DNA of 64,000 nt from Falciphora oryzae (GCA_000733355.1 JNVV01000025.1:449836-513835); one strand, 5' to 3'; counted from the first letter of the stretch, positions 12,482-25,630 are shown. Translations and numbers: made by a program. Notes: generated by a model not told the origin, from the sequence alone.

Positions 12482-12706
12482 CAGAAAATTTTCTTTTTAC
12501 CAGTCTCTCCGGCGTGCTAATTAGTTCCCTCTGTAAATTATCCGAGCCCTCGGATTCCATCGTCAAATTGATAATCGCATGCGCCGCAACAGGACGGCCA
12601 ATAGAGAAACAAGCAGCCAATAAAGAGCCTCTGCGCAGTCAGACTGTCAGCTCAGTATCACCCATTAGCACCTCGCAAGACGGCAGCCAGTGCATCCGGC
12701 GATTTT

Positions 12707-14302
12707 TTACGATCTGACGGTCCCGAGAACCACTCCGCTCGGGTCTTTGGTAGTGTCGTCGCCCCATTTGGCCTCCCACCCGTTCTCCGCGAGGTACTTC
12801 TTCCACTCGCTGTCGTCGTCGTCCAGGCTGCGCGAGACCTCGGGGATGACGAAGAGCGCAATCAGGGCGCCAAGGACGGCGAAGCCCGACCCGATCAGGA
12901 ATGCCGCCTGGTTGCCCTGAGCGGGGTCGTCGGTGTAGGCGTTGAGGATGGCGGTGAAAACCTGGTTGGGGAAGAGGTCAATAACGAGTTGGCAAGCTGG
13001 ATGAAGGAAGCGCCATCCTACCTGCGTTCCAATAGCAGCCCCTGCTTTAGACCATGCCGCCACGAGACCCATCATCTGCCCGCGGATCGAGGTGGGAAAG
13101 CACTCGGTCGACGTGATGACAACGGTACTCCCCGGGCCAACCTCACCCAGCGTCAAGAAGACGCCGTACATGACGACAAACAGCGGGAACACGGACTGGA
13201 TGGACTCAGCAGCGCCACCCAGGACGAAGCCAAGGACAGCCTGGAGGCCAAAGCCAAGCGCCATGGTCTTGCGACGCCCGATCTTGTCTGACAGATAGCC
13301 GCCCACAAATGGACCCGGAAGGTAGAAGCAGTTGATGACGACGCCCCAGCCGAGCGTCTTGACCAGGCTCTCGCCTGTGTTGAAGCGCGAGATGATGGTG
13401 GAGCTGAAGATGCCAAACGGAATGCTGATCCAGTTGTACAGGAACCACGTCGCCGAGCAGCCCAGCAGCGGGCGCCAGTAGCGGCGCAGCGCGAGCTTGT
13501 AAGGTGTCTTTTGCTTGCGCATCGCGGACCGGCGGTACGCCGTCGACACGACCATGCGGATGCGGAACCAGAAGATGACGAGCGGCGGGGCGGCGCCGAG
13601 GGCGAACGAGACGCGCCAAACGACGCCGTACTTTGACCGATCGTCCTCGCCCACGCACAGCAGCAGCAGCAATGGCACGAGCCCCGCCCACACGTAGCCG
13701 AGGCTGGCTGACAGGTCGGCGAGCATGGCGAACATGAAGCCGCGGTGCTTGCGGTGCGCCGCGCTCTCGTCGGTGGCCTCGGCGGCGCCCGCGCCCGCGA
13801 CGGGGTACTCGCCCCCCGCGCCGACTCCCGCGACGCCGCGCGCGACGATGAGCATCCAAAAGAGGCCGGTGGGGTCGTTCCCCGCGGCGCCGGCGGAGAG
13901 GGCGATTCCCACTACCAGAAGGACGGTGGTGGCGACGGCGCCCGTCTTGCGGCCGAGCTGGTCGACGACGACGCCGAACAGGAGCATGCCAACGATCATG
14001 CCGATCAGGAAGGCGTTGGACAGGCGCTGGCGGATCTCTTTGGTTAGCGAGTCCGGGTAGATCAGGGCCATAATGAGCTGCAGGTTGCCGATGACGGCGG
14101 CGTTGTAGCCGTCGGAGCCGATGGCCAGGCCCGAGAAGAGGATCATCAGCCAGACGGACAGCTTGCTGAAGTACGTCTTCTCGGGCTCGACGGCCTCTAT
14201 ATCGACGACGCCAGCGTTGCCGCCATCATGTTGCTTCTTCTTGTCGAGTTCATCGTGGCCGGGCGTGTCCGCTTGGATCGATTCCGCTGCGATTGACGCC
14301 AT
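12707..14302 (-). CDS. MFS permease of the Git1 / phosphate:H+ symporter type
   Basis: Exons 14302-13022 and 12961-12707, 511 residues. The 60-nt intron (GTAGGA...CCAACCAG) is in frame, so it is easily missed. Twelve-helix major facilitator with the hallmarks of the glycerophosphodiester/inorganic phosphate branch: GSDGYNAAVIGN in helix 1, the DQLGRKTGA loop between helices 2 and 3, GVGAGGEYPV in helix 4 and the SDKIGRRKT loop between helices 8 and 9. Predicted plasma-membrane importer of glycerophosphoinositol, glycerophosphocholine or phosphate by proton symport. Substrate within the family is not decided by sequence alone. Confidence 0.85.
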   Translation of the reverse strand: MASIAAESIQADTPGHDELDKKKQHDGGNAGVVDIEAVEPEKTYFSKLSVWLMILFSGLAIGSDGYNAAVIGNLQLIMALIYPDSLTKEIRQRLSNAFLIGMIVGMLLFGVVVDQLGRKTGAVATTVLLVVGIALSAGAAGNDPTGLFWMLIVARGVAGVGAGGEYPVAGAGAAEATDESAAHRKHRGFMFAMLADLSASLGYVWAGLVPLLLLLCVGEDDRSKYGVVWRVSFALGAAPPLVIFWFRIRMVVSTAYRRSAMRKQKTPYKLALRRYWRPLLGCSATWFLYNWISIPFGIFSSTIISRFNTGESLVKTLGWGVVINCFYLPGPFVGGYLSDKIGRRKTMALGFGLQAVLGFVLGGAAESIQSVFPLFVVMYGVFLTLGEVGPGSTVVITSTECFPTSIRGQMMGLVAAWSKAGAAIGTQVGWRFLHPACQLVIDLFPNQVFTAILNAYTDDPAQGNQAAFLIGSGFAVLGALIALFVIPEVSRSLDDDDSEWKKYLAENGWEAKWGDDTTKDPSGVVLGTVRS

Positions 14303-15016
14303 ATCGCATAGTGAGCTGGGTCTCTAGCAACCCTGAAATACAGAGCAATCAAGGTGATGGGCTCTGGCACGCCCAGAGGAGTGAGAACCGCATGGCAAGG
14401 TAGGGATGCCACCACTTTTATGAATCCCACCCGCCCAGTCGGTTGGTGCCTGGCAACTGCTGCGCGTCCAGTACTACCATCTACCACAGGTATCTCCGCT
14501 TCTCCTCCTCGGCCGGGATCCTGCTGTGAGTTGCGTCCAGCTGGTGCCGGTACGATGACCGGGAGATGCGCGGTCTCAAGACGGACCAAGATAAGGTGCA
14601 GAACCAGCCCCGCGGATTGGTGCCAGGGAGCTCCACCGCCACGCTCGGATCCAGTTGAAGCGGGGGAACGATGGGCACGAATCGGTGGGCCGACAGGGGG
14701 CGACGCCCCTGGAGCGGGGGAGAGAGGCCTGCTCCGGGTGCGTCAGACCCCCAACCATCCCCACACGCAGCAGCCGATGGTCGCCATCGGAGCCCATGCC
14801 GATAAAGATGTGACCTGACCCGACGGTCGGAGGTCAAGAAGGGCTTGGCTACCGTCATGTGCCCGGATCTTTCACCTCTTCCTCACTTGGTGGCTAGACC
14901 GTCCTCACCATTTTACTACGCTTCCAATACCTGACACTGGAGTGGAAAAAGCCACGGCCCGGTGGCTCTGATATCACGAGAAGAAGAAAGAGGGAGTAAA
15001 AGGGGACGCAGCTCAA
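14303..15016. other. Divergent promoter region
   Basis: About 700 bp between the divergently transcribed permease and peptidase. No RNA gene or element seen. Confidence 0.5.
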
Positions 15017-16684
15017 TTGGATTCATCGACGATGTCCTCTGAGAAGTCGGGCCTCAACGCCCCAGGCCCTGCGCCGCCGTGCTCCAGAAGAGCCGGCCTC
15101 TCCACGTGGAAACGAGTTGGCAAGGGCGCATTCTACACCTTTCTCTGTCTATGGCTTCTCCAAGCCCTCCAATCCCTCTTCCTCATCGCCGAGCCGCCGC
15201 TTCCCTCAACACCCATCACATCCAAAACCGCCTCGCCGCCAGCACTCCTCCACAAGGTCCAGCGCTGCGCCATCCGCAACCTGCACGCCAACACCTCCTT
15301 CCTGGACGTCGATCCCATCCCCTCTAGCGAGTTCATCGAGCGGCGCGACCGCCTCGCCAAAGCCCTATCCGCGTCCGACGTCGACGCCTTCGTGCTCGAG
15401 CCGGGCTACACGTTCCAGTACTACGGCAACATCTCCCAGCCGGACTGGGAGCCGTGGGAGCCCGAGGAGCGGCCGTTCCTCATGGTCGTGCTGCCGCGCA
15501 CCACGGACTCCGGCGAGGTGGTGGCCAAGACGGCCTTCCTGGCGCCGCACTTTGAGGAGGGCCGCGTCCGCATGCTGGGCATCCCGTCCGCCGAGCCCGA
15601 GCTGGACATTGTGGTCTGGGAGGAGCACTGGAACCCCTACGAGACGCTCCTGGCGTCCCACCTGATGGCCGACGTCAAAAAGAACCGCCGTCCGAAAGTG
15701 ATGGTGGATGAAGAAATCCGTGACTTCATCGTGCGCGGGCTCGACGCCGCGGGCTTCGAGACGGTCGGGCTGGGCCCCGCTGTCGAGCGCGTGCGCCAGC
15801 TCAAGAGCCCGCGCGAGGTCGAGCTGCTGCGTGCCGTCAACACGGGCACCGTCGAGGCCGTGCGTGCCATGCGCCCCTGCCTGGTTCCCGGCCTGACCGA
15901 GGACGAGGTGCGGGATGTTCTGGACAACGCGCTGCTGTCGGTCGGGTTTAGTCTCTTCTTCAACATCGTGCTGTTCGAGGAGCACGGCGCGCTGCCGCAC
16001 GGCGGCTTCGTCACGGGCTGGAAGAAGCTCACGCCCGAGAGCATGGTCGTCATTGATGTCGGCGCGCACTATCGAGGTTACAGCTCTGACATCTGCCGCA
16101 GCTTCTTCATCGACCCGCGGTCCCAGACGTGGATGGAATGGGCTGTGTCGACCTGGGATAGGCTCTCGGGCGGGTCTGACCCCGTCATGGGTGCGGCGTT
16201 CGACAAGGCGGCTGCGGATCTGCACGCGGAGAAGGTGCATGTCTGGAACGTTGTCCTGGAGGCGCAGTCAGCAGCCGCCGCGGCCTTCAAGCCAAACAAC
16301 ACGGCTGCCAGTGTGGACATTGCCGCGCGAACCGTGATCGAGAAGGCTGGATATGGCGATGCCTTTACTCATCGCCTTGGTCATGGCATCGGTATCAAAG
16401 GTTTGCAGTCCTCTGGTTTTATCATTTAACCCCCCTATCGCCCTTCACCTCGTTCTAGCTGACAAAACCCGACTTGCTTGCCCTCTCTAGCCCACGAATC
16501 GCCTTACCTGAACAAGTGGAACAAAGACGCCATACTTCTCCCAGGAATGACGTTCACCAACGAGCCCGGGATCTATCTGGAGAACATCTTTGGCGTGAGG
16601 CACGAAGACATCTACCTGGTGCGCGAGGATGGAGAGGCTGAGCTTTTGTCAGGCCAGAGGGCAAGGTCTCCCTATGATCCGTGA
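15017..16684 (+). CDS. M24-family metallopeptidase (Xaa-Pro aminopeptidase-like), membrane-anchored
   Basis: Exons 15017-16400 and 16491-16684 (donor GTTTGC, phase 1), 525 residues. An N-terminal cytosolic tail is followed by one hydrophobic segment (TFLCLWLLQALQSLFLI, about residues 42-58), so a type II membrane or secretory-pathway protein is likely. The creatinase-like N-domain (QYYGNISQP) precedes the pita-bread catalytic domain. All five dinuclear metal ligands are visible: Asp in VVIDVGAHYRG, Asp in YSSDICRS, His in HRLGHGIG, Glu in TFTNEPGIYLE and Glu in VRHEDIYLV. It should remove N-terminal residues before proline. The second exon supplies the last two ligands, which confirms the splice. 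Confidence 0.9.
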
Positions 16685-16968
16685 GAGCGAAGCCTCTAAA
16701 AGCCGTAAAAATCGCAGCCAAAATGATCATCGTTACAGGTTCACCTAGAAAGAACATCTGATGTAATAACTGTCTCGCAGAGACATTCTGTGCACGAGAA
16801 ATGCTTCGAGGCAAGACGCGCAACAGGCGATTGGGCCTGTCATCCAGGCAGTATAGCAGGCCGTGACATCATTTAAGAGTGTAACTATAGATTGTAAACA
16901 GATATCTATCGCCAAACGACAGCCGATCCAATCGCAAATTTGTGCCGTGGTGATCTTGTGGGGGTGTT

Positions 16969-18778
16969 CTACGTCTGGTACCGGAATTTGGGGCTCTCAT
17001 CGCCCAGCTCCTGGAGCTCATCCTCCTCCAGGCCCTCGTGCTCGGGCTTGATCTTGCCGGCGTCTCTGAGCCTGTTCTCACGCGCAAACCATAGAGTGAG
17101 AGTGCCGTAGGTAATGCCGGCCATGCCGACCATGGCAAGCGTGGCGGCGTGGCCGCGGACGTAGCGCGGCTGATCGGTGTTGGGGCTGTATAGTAGAAAG
17201 CACCGAGTTAGTTGCAGGGGAAATTTTTTTGGACGAACAGTGCCGCTCGATTTCATGGAGGAGAGGGCATACTAGATGAAGGGTGCCATGATTCCAGCCG
17301 TGTTTCCTATCGTCAGCTGGAGGCCGTTGGCTGTCGTCCGCTTGCCGTACCTGGGGCTGTTATTGGGGAGCTGCAGCAGATAGTCAGCTTCGGGTTCACG
17401 CCACAAAAGAAGCACTATCCAGGTGGATGGCTTACCCAAGCTAGTGGAAGTCCGACGACAACATAGAGCCCCGTTGCGACCAAGAAGCAGCTATCAAGGG
17501 AGAGGTTGGAGGGGTTAGCCTTTTTAAAATGTCAAAGAATGCACTGGTCGGCGGGTAGGCAACTCACCCAAAGTACGACACACCAACTGGCACCGGCGAG
17601 GCAAGCACGGCGTAGCCGACACAGACTATAGCGGCGAAAACGACGCAAAAAACGCCCCGGTGCTGCGTGCGGTCCGAGAGCCAGGCCGTGGTCATGTAGC
17701 AGGCAGCGCCCAGGAAGTAGCAGGGGATGGTCAACAGCTGGACCTGCGCGTTGTCCCACGACCCGATGCCGCGGATGATGGTCGGGAGGAAGGTCGAGAA
17801 GCCGTAGAGGCAACTGCAAACAGTATTGGGGTTAGCCGTGTTGTCCCCCGTCGCACAGCGGGAGCGGCGCACTCACGTGTCAGCGCCAAACTGGCCGATG
17901 CAGAACAGCCAGACCTTCCAGTCCTTGAACGCCTTGACCATGTCTCTTCGGCTGAACTTCTGCGCCTTCGCCGTGTAGCCGTAGTGGCGGGAGTGGCGGA
18001 TCTCCATGGCCTTCTTCTCGTTCTCGGTCAGGAAGTACGCCGAATCCGAGTCGTTGGGCAGGAAAAAGTACACCAAAACACCGAGGATAATCGTCGGGAT
18101 ACCTTCGATGATCATGATCCACCGCCAACCCGACATTCCGGCGATGCCGTGCATATGCCCGATGCCATAGGCCAACAGGCCCCCAAGGGCTCCGGCGATG
18201 GCAGCCGAGACGAAGAGGTAGCCGACGCGCAGGGCCAGCTCGTGCTTGGTGTAGAAGAAGGTGAGGAAGACGTTCATGCCCGGGAACAGGCCGGCCTCGA
18301 GGGCGCCCAGGAGTAGGCGGCACGCGACCAGGCCAGCGTAGTTCCGGACCAGGCCGGACAAGGTGGCGACGATGCCCCATCCCAGTGTGATAAAGGCGAT
18401 CCAGTAGCGCGGGGTGAACTTTTTGAGGACCAGGTTGGAGGGCACCTCGAAGGTGATGTAGGTCACAAAAAGGATGGACACGGCGATCTGGAACTGGTTG
18501 CCGACCAGGCCCAGGTCCGACTCGAAGTCGTACAGGCGCGCGTTGCCGATGTTGACGCGGTCCAGGAAGCTAAAGAGGTAAAGGCTCATGACCAGCCACA
18601 GCAGGTGAACGTCGAGCTTCCGGACCAGTGCCTTTTCGTCGACGCCGAGGTCCTCGAGCGTCAGTGTCTGGGCAGAGGCCGGGCCGGGGCTCGCATCTTT
18701 CTTGTCGGCATCGGAGGCGTACTGGGACTTGGCCGGCGCCTCCACGTCGAGACGGCCCCGCTCCTCCTCGGAGCCCAT
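16969..18778 (-). CDS. MFS anion:cation symporter (Dal5/allantoate-permease type)
   Basis: Five exons on the minus strand: 18778-17877, 17813-17568, 17490-17436, 17370-17273, 17185-16969; 505 residues. Typical Dal5-family features are FSFLDRVNIGNARLY in helix 1, EVPSNLVLKKFTPRYW, ACRLLLGALEAGLFPG in helix 4, FLPTIIRGIG, and KRTTANGLQLTIGN near helix 10. The acidic C-tail (EHEGLEEDELQELG) is cytosolic. An upstream in-frame ATG at 18892 is possible; 18778 was chosen because MGSEEE starts the acidic tail usual in this family. Predicted importer of an organic anion, vitamin precursor or ureide. It converges with the peptidase, leaving 284 bp. Confidence 0.85.
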
Positions 18779-20515
18779 TTTTTCGGGGGTCGGATCTGGG
18801 GAAACGGGGAGAGACGGGGTTGACTTGTCTTTCCGGGAGGTGCGGAATGACTGGAGTGGGAGGGTAGCTGCTCCAAAATGCGAGTTCGACAAATCTGACC
18901 GATGGGTTCGGGGCTAGACCCTGCGCCCTCTTATCTGTCAGTCTGTCAAGATGTCCGGATGACAGGACGAACCCTCGACGAGTGTCGCAAGGGTACGAGG
19001 GTGAAAAAATTCTTCAGGGGACATTTTGTATTTTACGTGTCGAGACATAGAATCCCACGATCTCCATAAAAGCAAAAACACCCCGAGTCAACCAACCAAT
19101 CTCTTATCAAAGACAAATTGATCATCGAGCCGGAGGGCGCACGAGAAGCGGACCCGCAGCCCTGGCTCGACGTCGTACGGGCTGCTTGGCGCGCGGCCGA
19201 CGATACCGACGACTTTTAGGGGAGGTGGGCGCCGCGGGGCCCCACCCCGAGATAGCAGCCGAGGGTTGATCCAGGCCAGTGCCATTGGACCTGCCGGGCA
19301 GGCACTGTTTTGGCGACGGTGAACGGTGATGTGATCGACCTTTTCCAGTGGTTCTACTTTAGCTGGGCGCCCAGGTTATCGGCAGCGGGACCTAGCGCCG
19401 AATTGATGGTTGACAGACATGATGGCGTCGCCGAAGCTGCGTTTTCGGCCAGACACTGCCCGCCACTTGGAACCGTACATGCAGGCGAGGTGGGGTGCTG
19501 CGACGCGACGTAGCGTCCGCCCAGACAGGCGGATGCTTGCCCATCTTTCGGTTATTCCAGGTCCCTGGTGCGAGGGGATGTCGTAGGTTCCTCTTCAGAG
19601 GGTTCAGTGATCAAATACGTGTTTTCCGGTGTTTCCCACGCGAGATTTGGGCTGGACCAGGAATCGCCGTGGCGTTCGTTCCCATCAATTATTGAGATTT
19701 CCTGGGCGGGATGCGGGGCACGCGTAACCCCGCGCGGCAAACCCTGGCTTCGTCTCGGTTTTTTTTTTTTTTTTTTCGTCCCTCCACAACACCACCTCAC
19801 CTTCGACAGAGGTGTCTTGGACCGAGACCAGAATCTCTCGAAGCGCGCCGCTGCAACCTCACCATCCATTGGCGGTCCCGCACAGCCAGCAGCATGCGCA
19901 GCTGTATGTGCCGGCCACTACACGCACACCTGAGAGGCAACTGGACGTCACGTCATGTCCCCGAGCCGCAGCAACGTTCATCCCCAAACGTCCCGTATCA
20001 TCTAGCAGGCCCGCTGTGCTGTCCGCCTGTCGACGGATTAAAAAAGCAGAGCGCGAACATTCACCAGCGACAGCACACGTGGCACTCACTCGCTCGCTCA
20101 GCTTGCGTGCTTGGGGGCGGGGCAAAAACCACAGCCCCCAACAATGCCTCAGCCTTACCTCGGGGAGCATCCATGGTGGGGCGTCTTACTGTTCTTGCAT
20201 GCAATGGACTGGGCGAAGCTGCTCGCGACACGCATCTATTCGCTCAACGGGAACTTCTTAGCGTAGGCACATTTCTGGCCTGCCAATAACATAACCCGTG
20301 GCGGCCTGGGATTGATTGAGGAGTGCCCTCCATGATATCCTTGAAACCCCGCTTCTTACCTCTCTCGAGATCACACTCCTTTTGAGCTGGCTCTCGCTCA
20401 CCCATGCTTGCGTATCTCTAGGCATCGTCAATCTATCATCCACTATCCATCACTGGGAGCAATAAACCTAAGGCGAGCCACAACCAGCCTGTGTCTTCCA
20501 CAGGACTTCACCAAA
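18779..20515. other. Intergenic region with T18 tract
   Basis: 1.7 kb between divergent genes. Holds an 18-nt T run at 19759-19776. Overlapping frames around 19711-20289 look like non-coding artefacts: they cross the T run as Phe runs and show no domain. Confidence 0.5.
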
Positions 20516-23500
20516 ATGGATCCGCTATCGTGCGTTGCGACTGCTGTGGGTCTCTTCGGCACCTGCATGAAGATCTTCGAGAAATACAGCGCTCTCAAGG
20601 ACGCAGGCGTCAGTTCCAGCTCCTCCACGAATGTGTTCAACGTCAACAAGCTACTACTAGAGCGCTGGGGCCAATCTGTCGGCATCAACGGGGAGGCTCT
20701 AATGCCGAAGCATCATGAATCTCTCGATGACCCCATCGTCATTCGTGAAGTCATCGAGATCCTATCGGGGATCGAAATTTTGTGCGCCAAACTTGACAAA
20801 TCACTCAAGTCTACTTCCCGGGATCGCGAGGAGCCCGGGCCATTCCGTGGAGCGCCGACTGGCAATGCCGTCGCCGGAGGTCCTCGCGCGAAATCTCGCC
20901 CAGAAAAAGATGGCCCGTCCATGCTTGCCAAACTCGACTGGGTTGTTCGGAGCCAAGCTCCTTCCAAGGAAAACCTCGAGTATCTCCGTAATATGCTTGC
21001 CGATCTTTTCAAGCTGGTGCCTGCGCCCGATGCTCAACTTGAGAAGCTGCTCGTAGAGTGGCACTCTCGGATGGATGGTTTGTGATTATTTACTTTTTAC
21101 CTTGTCTTTCTTCCTTCTTTTGCCCCCTTTTCCCCATCTGCTCCGACAAGACCACATCTCTAATCTGACTTTCGCAGCCGAGGTTAATAACGAGGTCAAA
21201 AAATGGCTCACGGCGCCGTGGAACACCGATGTCTTCAACCGTTCATGCAAGAGCAGGCTTCCCAACACCTGCGAGTGGATCCTCGAGCGCGACTTCTTTT
21301 TCAACTGGCTGTCTGAAGATTTCCTTGATGCAAAGCCTAAGGTCCTTTGGATAAACGGCCCAGCAGGCTACGGCAAGACGGTTCTTTGCGCCAAGTTAGT
21401 CGAGTTTGTTTCCGGCCATTTCGACTCCAACCATGTTGCCCACTACTTTGTTTCCGCAGAGTCTGGCGCCGAGGATGCACCTTTCACTGTTATCAAGTCC
21501 TGGTTGTTTCAGCTAGTTTCCCAGAGCTCTGCGGCTCTTGACGTTGCCCGTGAGCTCTGGGATCCGAGCGCGGCACCCACCGCCAGCCAGGATGATGCCG
21601 TGCGAGTCCTGAACAGTGTTCTCCGGGGCCTTGACGGTTGCACACTCATTGCCGATGGTCTTGACGAGTGCGCGTGGGCCCAGGACTCTCGTGCAGGCGA
21701 CCGAGATAGGAATTCAGCCATGGGGTTCTTTGGTTCCATCGCTGAGGTCGTGGCCCAGACGAAAACCCGAGTCCTGCTTGTCAGCCGCAGAGAAGAAGCT
21801 CATCTCAAACCTGCATTCGCCACCCAACTGGCAAATAGTAAGGACATTTCGACTGCTGAGCACTCCGTTGTACCCGACGATACTCACACGGATGCCAAAG
21901 TCTTCTCTCAACAAATTGCACGCAAAAAGTTGGCAAAGAGAAGTGAGGAGCAGCAGGCCGAGCTTGCTTATAAAATGCTCGCCAAGTCGGATGGCATGTT
22001 TCTTTGGATGAAAATGCTCGAAGGCGATCTCTCGAAAGCCAACAACACAAAAAAGGTCTTCCGGGCGGTCGAACAAGCGCCAAGTGGCATCGAGCACCTT
22101 TACATCCGAAACTGGGAAGGGATAGCCAACAATCCCGACAGCGTCGCGAGGGCCAAAGCTTTCACAATCCTGCGATGGGCCGCGTTTAGTGCTCGCCCAC
22201 TCACCGTCCTCGAGCTTATAGAGGCGTTGACTATCCCGGAAGAGGACGGTGCCGGCGATCTTGACGATGACGAGCTGCCAGACGAAATGGACGATATAAC
22301 CGAGGACTACGTACAAACCACTATCGTGGACCTGTGCGGCTCATTGGTTGAGCTGCGGCAGCAGAAACAGGAGAAATCTGGTTCTGACGAAGACTCTGCC
22401 TCCGATGAGCCCCCTGAGTCTGGGAGGCTTCCACCGGCCGCCCGGAAGACAGTCCACATTGTGCACTTTTCTGTTCGGGAATTCCTTCTTGCCCGCTTAC
22501 CCTTTAACGCAGGGCTTTGTCCAGTCGACGAGAGGCTAGTCAACAGCGACATCGGGCATGCGCGCCACCTCACCGTCTTATGCCTCCGGTATCTCGGCAT
22601 GCGACGTGCATTAGAAGAACAACTCGTGTTGGGAGACGAGAAGCATCGGCGGAGATTTCTTCCCTTCGCCCTCGAGTCGTTCAAATCCCTCTGCAATCGG
22701 TCGGAAGATGTCTCAGCCACTCCCATAATCGCTGGAATGATCAATGAGCTGATAGACCCACGCCATGACACATGGAGATTACTCCAAAGACATATCGACT
22801 TGTGGGGCTGGAACGACCAGTCTCATGATCAGCATTGCCGCCCCCTTTTCCTAGCCTGCTGGCTTGGCTTCGAGCCGCTTAGATACCTGCTGTCCGAAGT
22901 GAAGATTCCGGCCACCACGGCAGACGAAATCGGCCAAACAGCGCTGCACCAGATTTTCTTCAGAGACAGAGGCTCAGAAGCTACCGTGAAGCTTCTGATC
23001 GAACACGGGGCCGACGTCAATGCTCTCAGAGGGGGTGACACCACGCCGCTGATGGATGCGGCAAACTCGGGTGGGCGACCGGCAATTAGGACTCTGTTGG
23101 AACACGGAGTCAAGCACATCCCTGACTGCAAGGGATTCACACCCTTGCATCGCGCTGCTCAGAGGGGCAATATGGAGCTTGTTCAGCTTCTTCTCGACTA
23201 CGGAGCCGATTTGAACGCGACAAGCAAGTATCAGACCACACCTCTTCACTATGCGAGCTGTGAAGATGGCGAAGACAGTGGAGGTGTTGCCGCTTATCTG
23301 TTGGATCGAGGAGCCGAGGCCGAGATAAGAGACAACATGGGACAAACTCCTCTGACGTACGCAATCTTGTGCGGCAACAAGATCTGGAGGCGACTCTTTG
23401 ACATGGCGAGCGTGGGTGGGTTCGATATGAACACCACCTTCACACACAGCTGTACTCTACTTCACTTTGTTGCTACTTGCAAAGAAGCTTCCGCACTCGA

Positions 23501-25475
23501 CATAGAGGAGGTAACAGGGCTGTTCCTGGACCGAGGCGCAAATCTCGAAGCCCGGGACAAGCGCGACGAAACCCCGCTGCATGTCGCGGCCCGCTGGGGC
23601 AACGGACGCTGTTTGGCGGCATTGCTGGATCGAGGCGCGAACATCGAGGCCCGGCGTGACGATGGCTCGACTCCGCTTCACATCGCGATCTGGGACGATC
23701 ATCCAGCAGCCGCGAAGCTGCTCTTGGGCCGCAACGCCGATTTCGAAAGCCGGAATGACGAAGGAATCACCCCGCTTCATCGTGCAGCCCGAGTGGGGAG
23801 ACTTGAATGCATGAGGCTCCTCGTGGCTCGCGGGGCCGACACAGCAGCCAAAGATATGAACGAGGACAGCTGGGCTGTCATCCACTTCGCGGCGATTTGG
23901 GGGCATGCCGATTGCCTGAAGTATCTGCTTGAACTTGGGGTCGACGTGAATTCCAAATCTCCACAGAGCTGGACTCCGATTCATGTGGCTTCGCAGCAAG
24001 GACACGTCGATTGCCTAAAGCTTTTGTTGGATTGGGGGGCAGATGTCAACTCTGCAACAAGCAAAGGAAGCACGCCTGCTCACGAGGCCTGCTCGAACGG
24101 AAACCACGACTGCTTGAAGCTTCTGTTGGATCATGGGGCGGATGTCAACTTTGCCACCACCAGCGGCAGGACCCCTATGAACATGGCTTGCGACAAGGGG
24201 CATTCTAGATGTTTGGCGCTTTTATTGGAAAATGGCGCGACACACCCACGCTCCCGATCAGCCGCTTCCTGGTCACTAATTCACGATGCTGCCAGAGAGG
24301 GGCACCTCGACTGCCTGAGGCTTCTGTTGGACAAGGGAGTGGACATCAACTTCCAAGACAGTCAGGGATGGACGCCAATCCACAGCGCTTCTCAAAGTGA
24401 GAATATCAACTGCTTGGAGTTTTTGGTGTCGAAAGGAGTCGATGTCAACCTGAAGGATGATGTGGGATGGACGCCCATTCACAAGGCTTCACTGAGCGGG
24501 ACTGTAGACTCTGTGGAGTTTTTGTTGCAAGCAGGGGCAAACAATAACGGCAAAACATTGGAGGGCTGGTCGCCGGTCTATTGCGCCGCCGCTGCCGGGA
24601 AGTTCGGCTCCCTGAAGGCTCTGCTGGAAAACGGAGCAGATTTCAGATCCCCAGATGACAATGGCTTGACTCCTCTGCATTCTGCTGCCGAGCGTAGTGC
24701 TCAGACTGGAAATTTCGACTGCTTCAAGCTTCTGCTCGAGGCTGGAGCTGATCCGATGGCGACCACAAACTATGGGGAAACGCTTGCCCATCTGGCCTCG
24801 TGGAGCACCGCAAGTTCCGCCTGTTTAAAGCTTCTCCTAGAAGCTAAAGTGAACCCAGCTCAGCCCGATGCCCATGGACGAACTATTCTTCACTGGGCTG
24901 CCCGCTCAGCCAGCGATGAGACTCTAGAAGTCGCCCTTCAGTATGGTAGCCCGGACGCGCTAAGCCGGGACAGGTTTGGGCTTTCGAGTCTTGCGATGGC
25001 GGTTGCTGGCGGCCACGAAGCTGCCGTCGTCAGCCTCCTGGCCACCACCCAAGGACAGTTCGACTTTGAGGACAACTTAGGCCGGTCCCTCCTCTGGTGG
25101 ACTCGTCGGAATGGGTCCAAAGCACTTGAAGAACTGCTAAAACGGGAAGCCGAGAAAAGGGGCGTTGGGACCATCGAGCCAGCCTTGCCTCTGTCCCAGA
25201 GCTATGTCTACTCTCACCCAGGGTCACCGCTCGATATTCCCTACTGCGATGCGTGCTTTCTCAACATCTTTCCTGAGGATGTGTACTACGAGTGCGTCAC
25301 CTGTGATCAGGGGGATTTCGTCATTTGCCAGGAATGCTTCGACCTCAGGGCCATCTGCGCCCCATACCACATGTTAAAAAGACGTGTAGACGGCCAGTAC
25401 CGGTCAGAGATGGAGTCAACGGAGGATGGGTACAAGCAACGTGAAGCAATTTGGGCCAGTAATGGCGTGAACTGA
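20516..25475 (+). CDS. STAND/NLR-like receptor: HeLo-like domain, NACHT, about 22 ankyrin repeats, C-terminal ZZ finger
   Basis: Exons 20516-21077 and 21178-25475 (donor GTTTGT, acceptor TTTCGCAG, phase 1), 1619 residues. N-terminal domain (1-130) resembles HeLo/prion-inhibition domains: MDPLSCVATAVGLF and LLLERWGQSVGI. NACHT: Walker A GPAGYGKTV near residue 250, Walker B LIADGLDECAW near 350. Residues about 735-1515 are ankyrin repeats, many with the WTPIH and DCLKLLLDxGADVN signatures. The end carries a ZZ-type zinc finger (YCDACF, YECVTCDQGDF, CQECFD). Fungal NLRs of this type act in heterokaryon incompatibility and non-self sensing, with the repeats as ligand sensor and HeLo as membrane-damaging effector; that role is inferred here. 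No break is seen in the frame. Confidence 0.88.
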
Positions 25476-25630
25476 ACGAATGGGAGCAGGAGGCGATATA
25501 TCAGGAAGCTGCGGTGTTTGGCGTTCTGCTGGCGGACTATGGGGGAGAGATAATCGGGGAGCGTCGTGCTCAAACAAAGGCAAATTTCTGACTTTATTGG
25601 ATGAGGGCATTTTCCCTCTCGAGCTAAGAG

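Noticed and set aside
19711..20289. 192-codon plus-strand frame in the region upstream of the NLR gene
   Set aside because: It reads through the T18 run as poly-Phe, has no motif, and overlaps other equally long meaningless frames.
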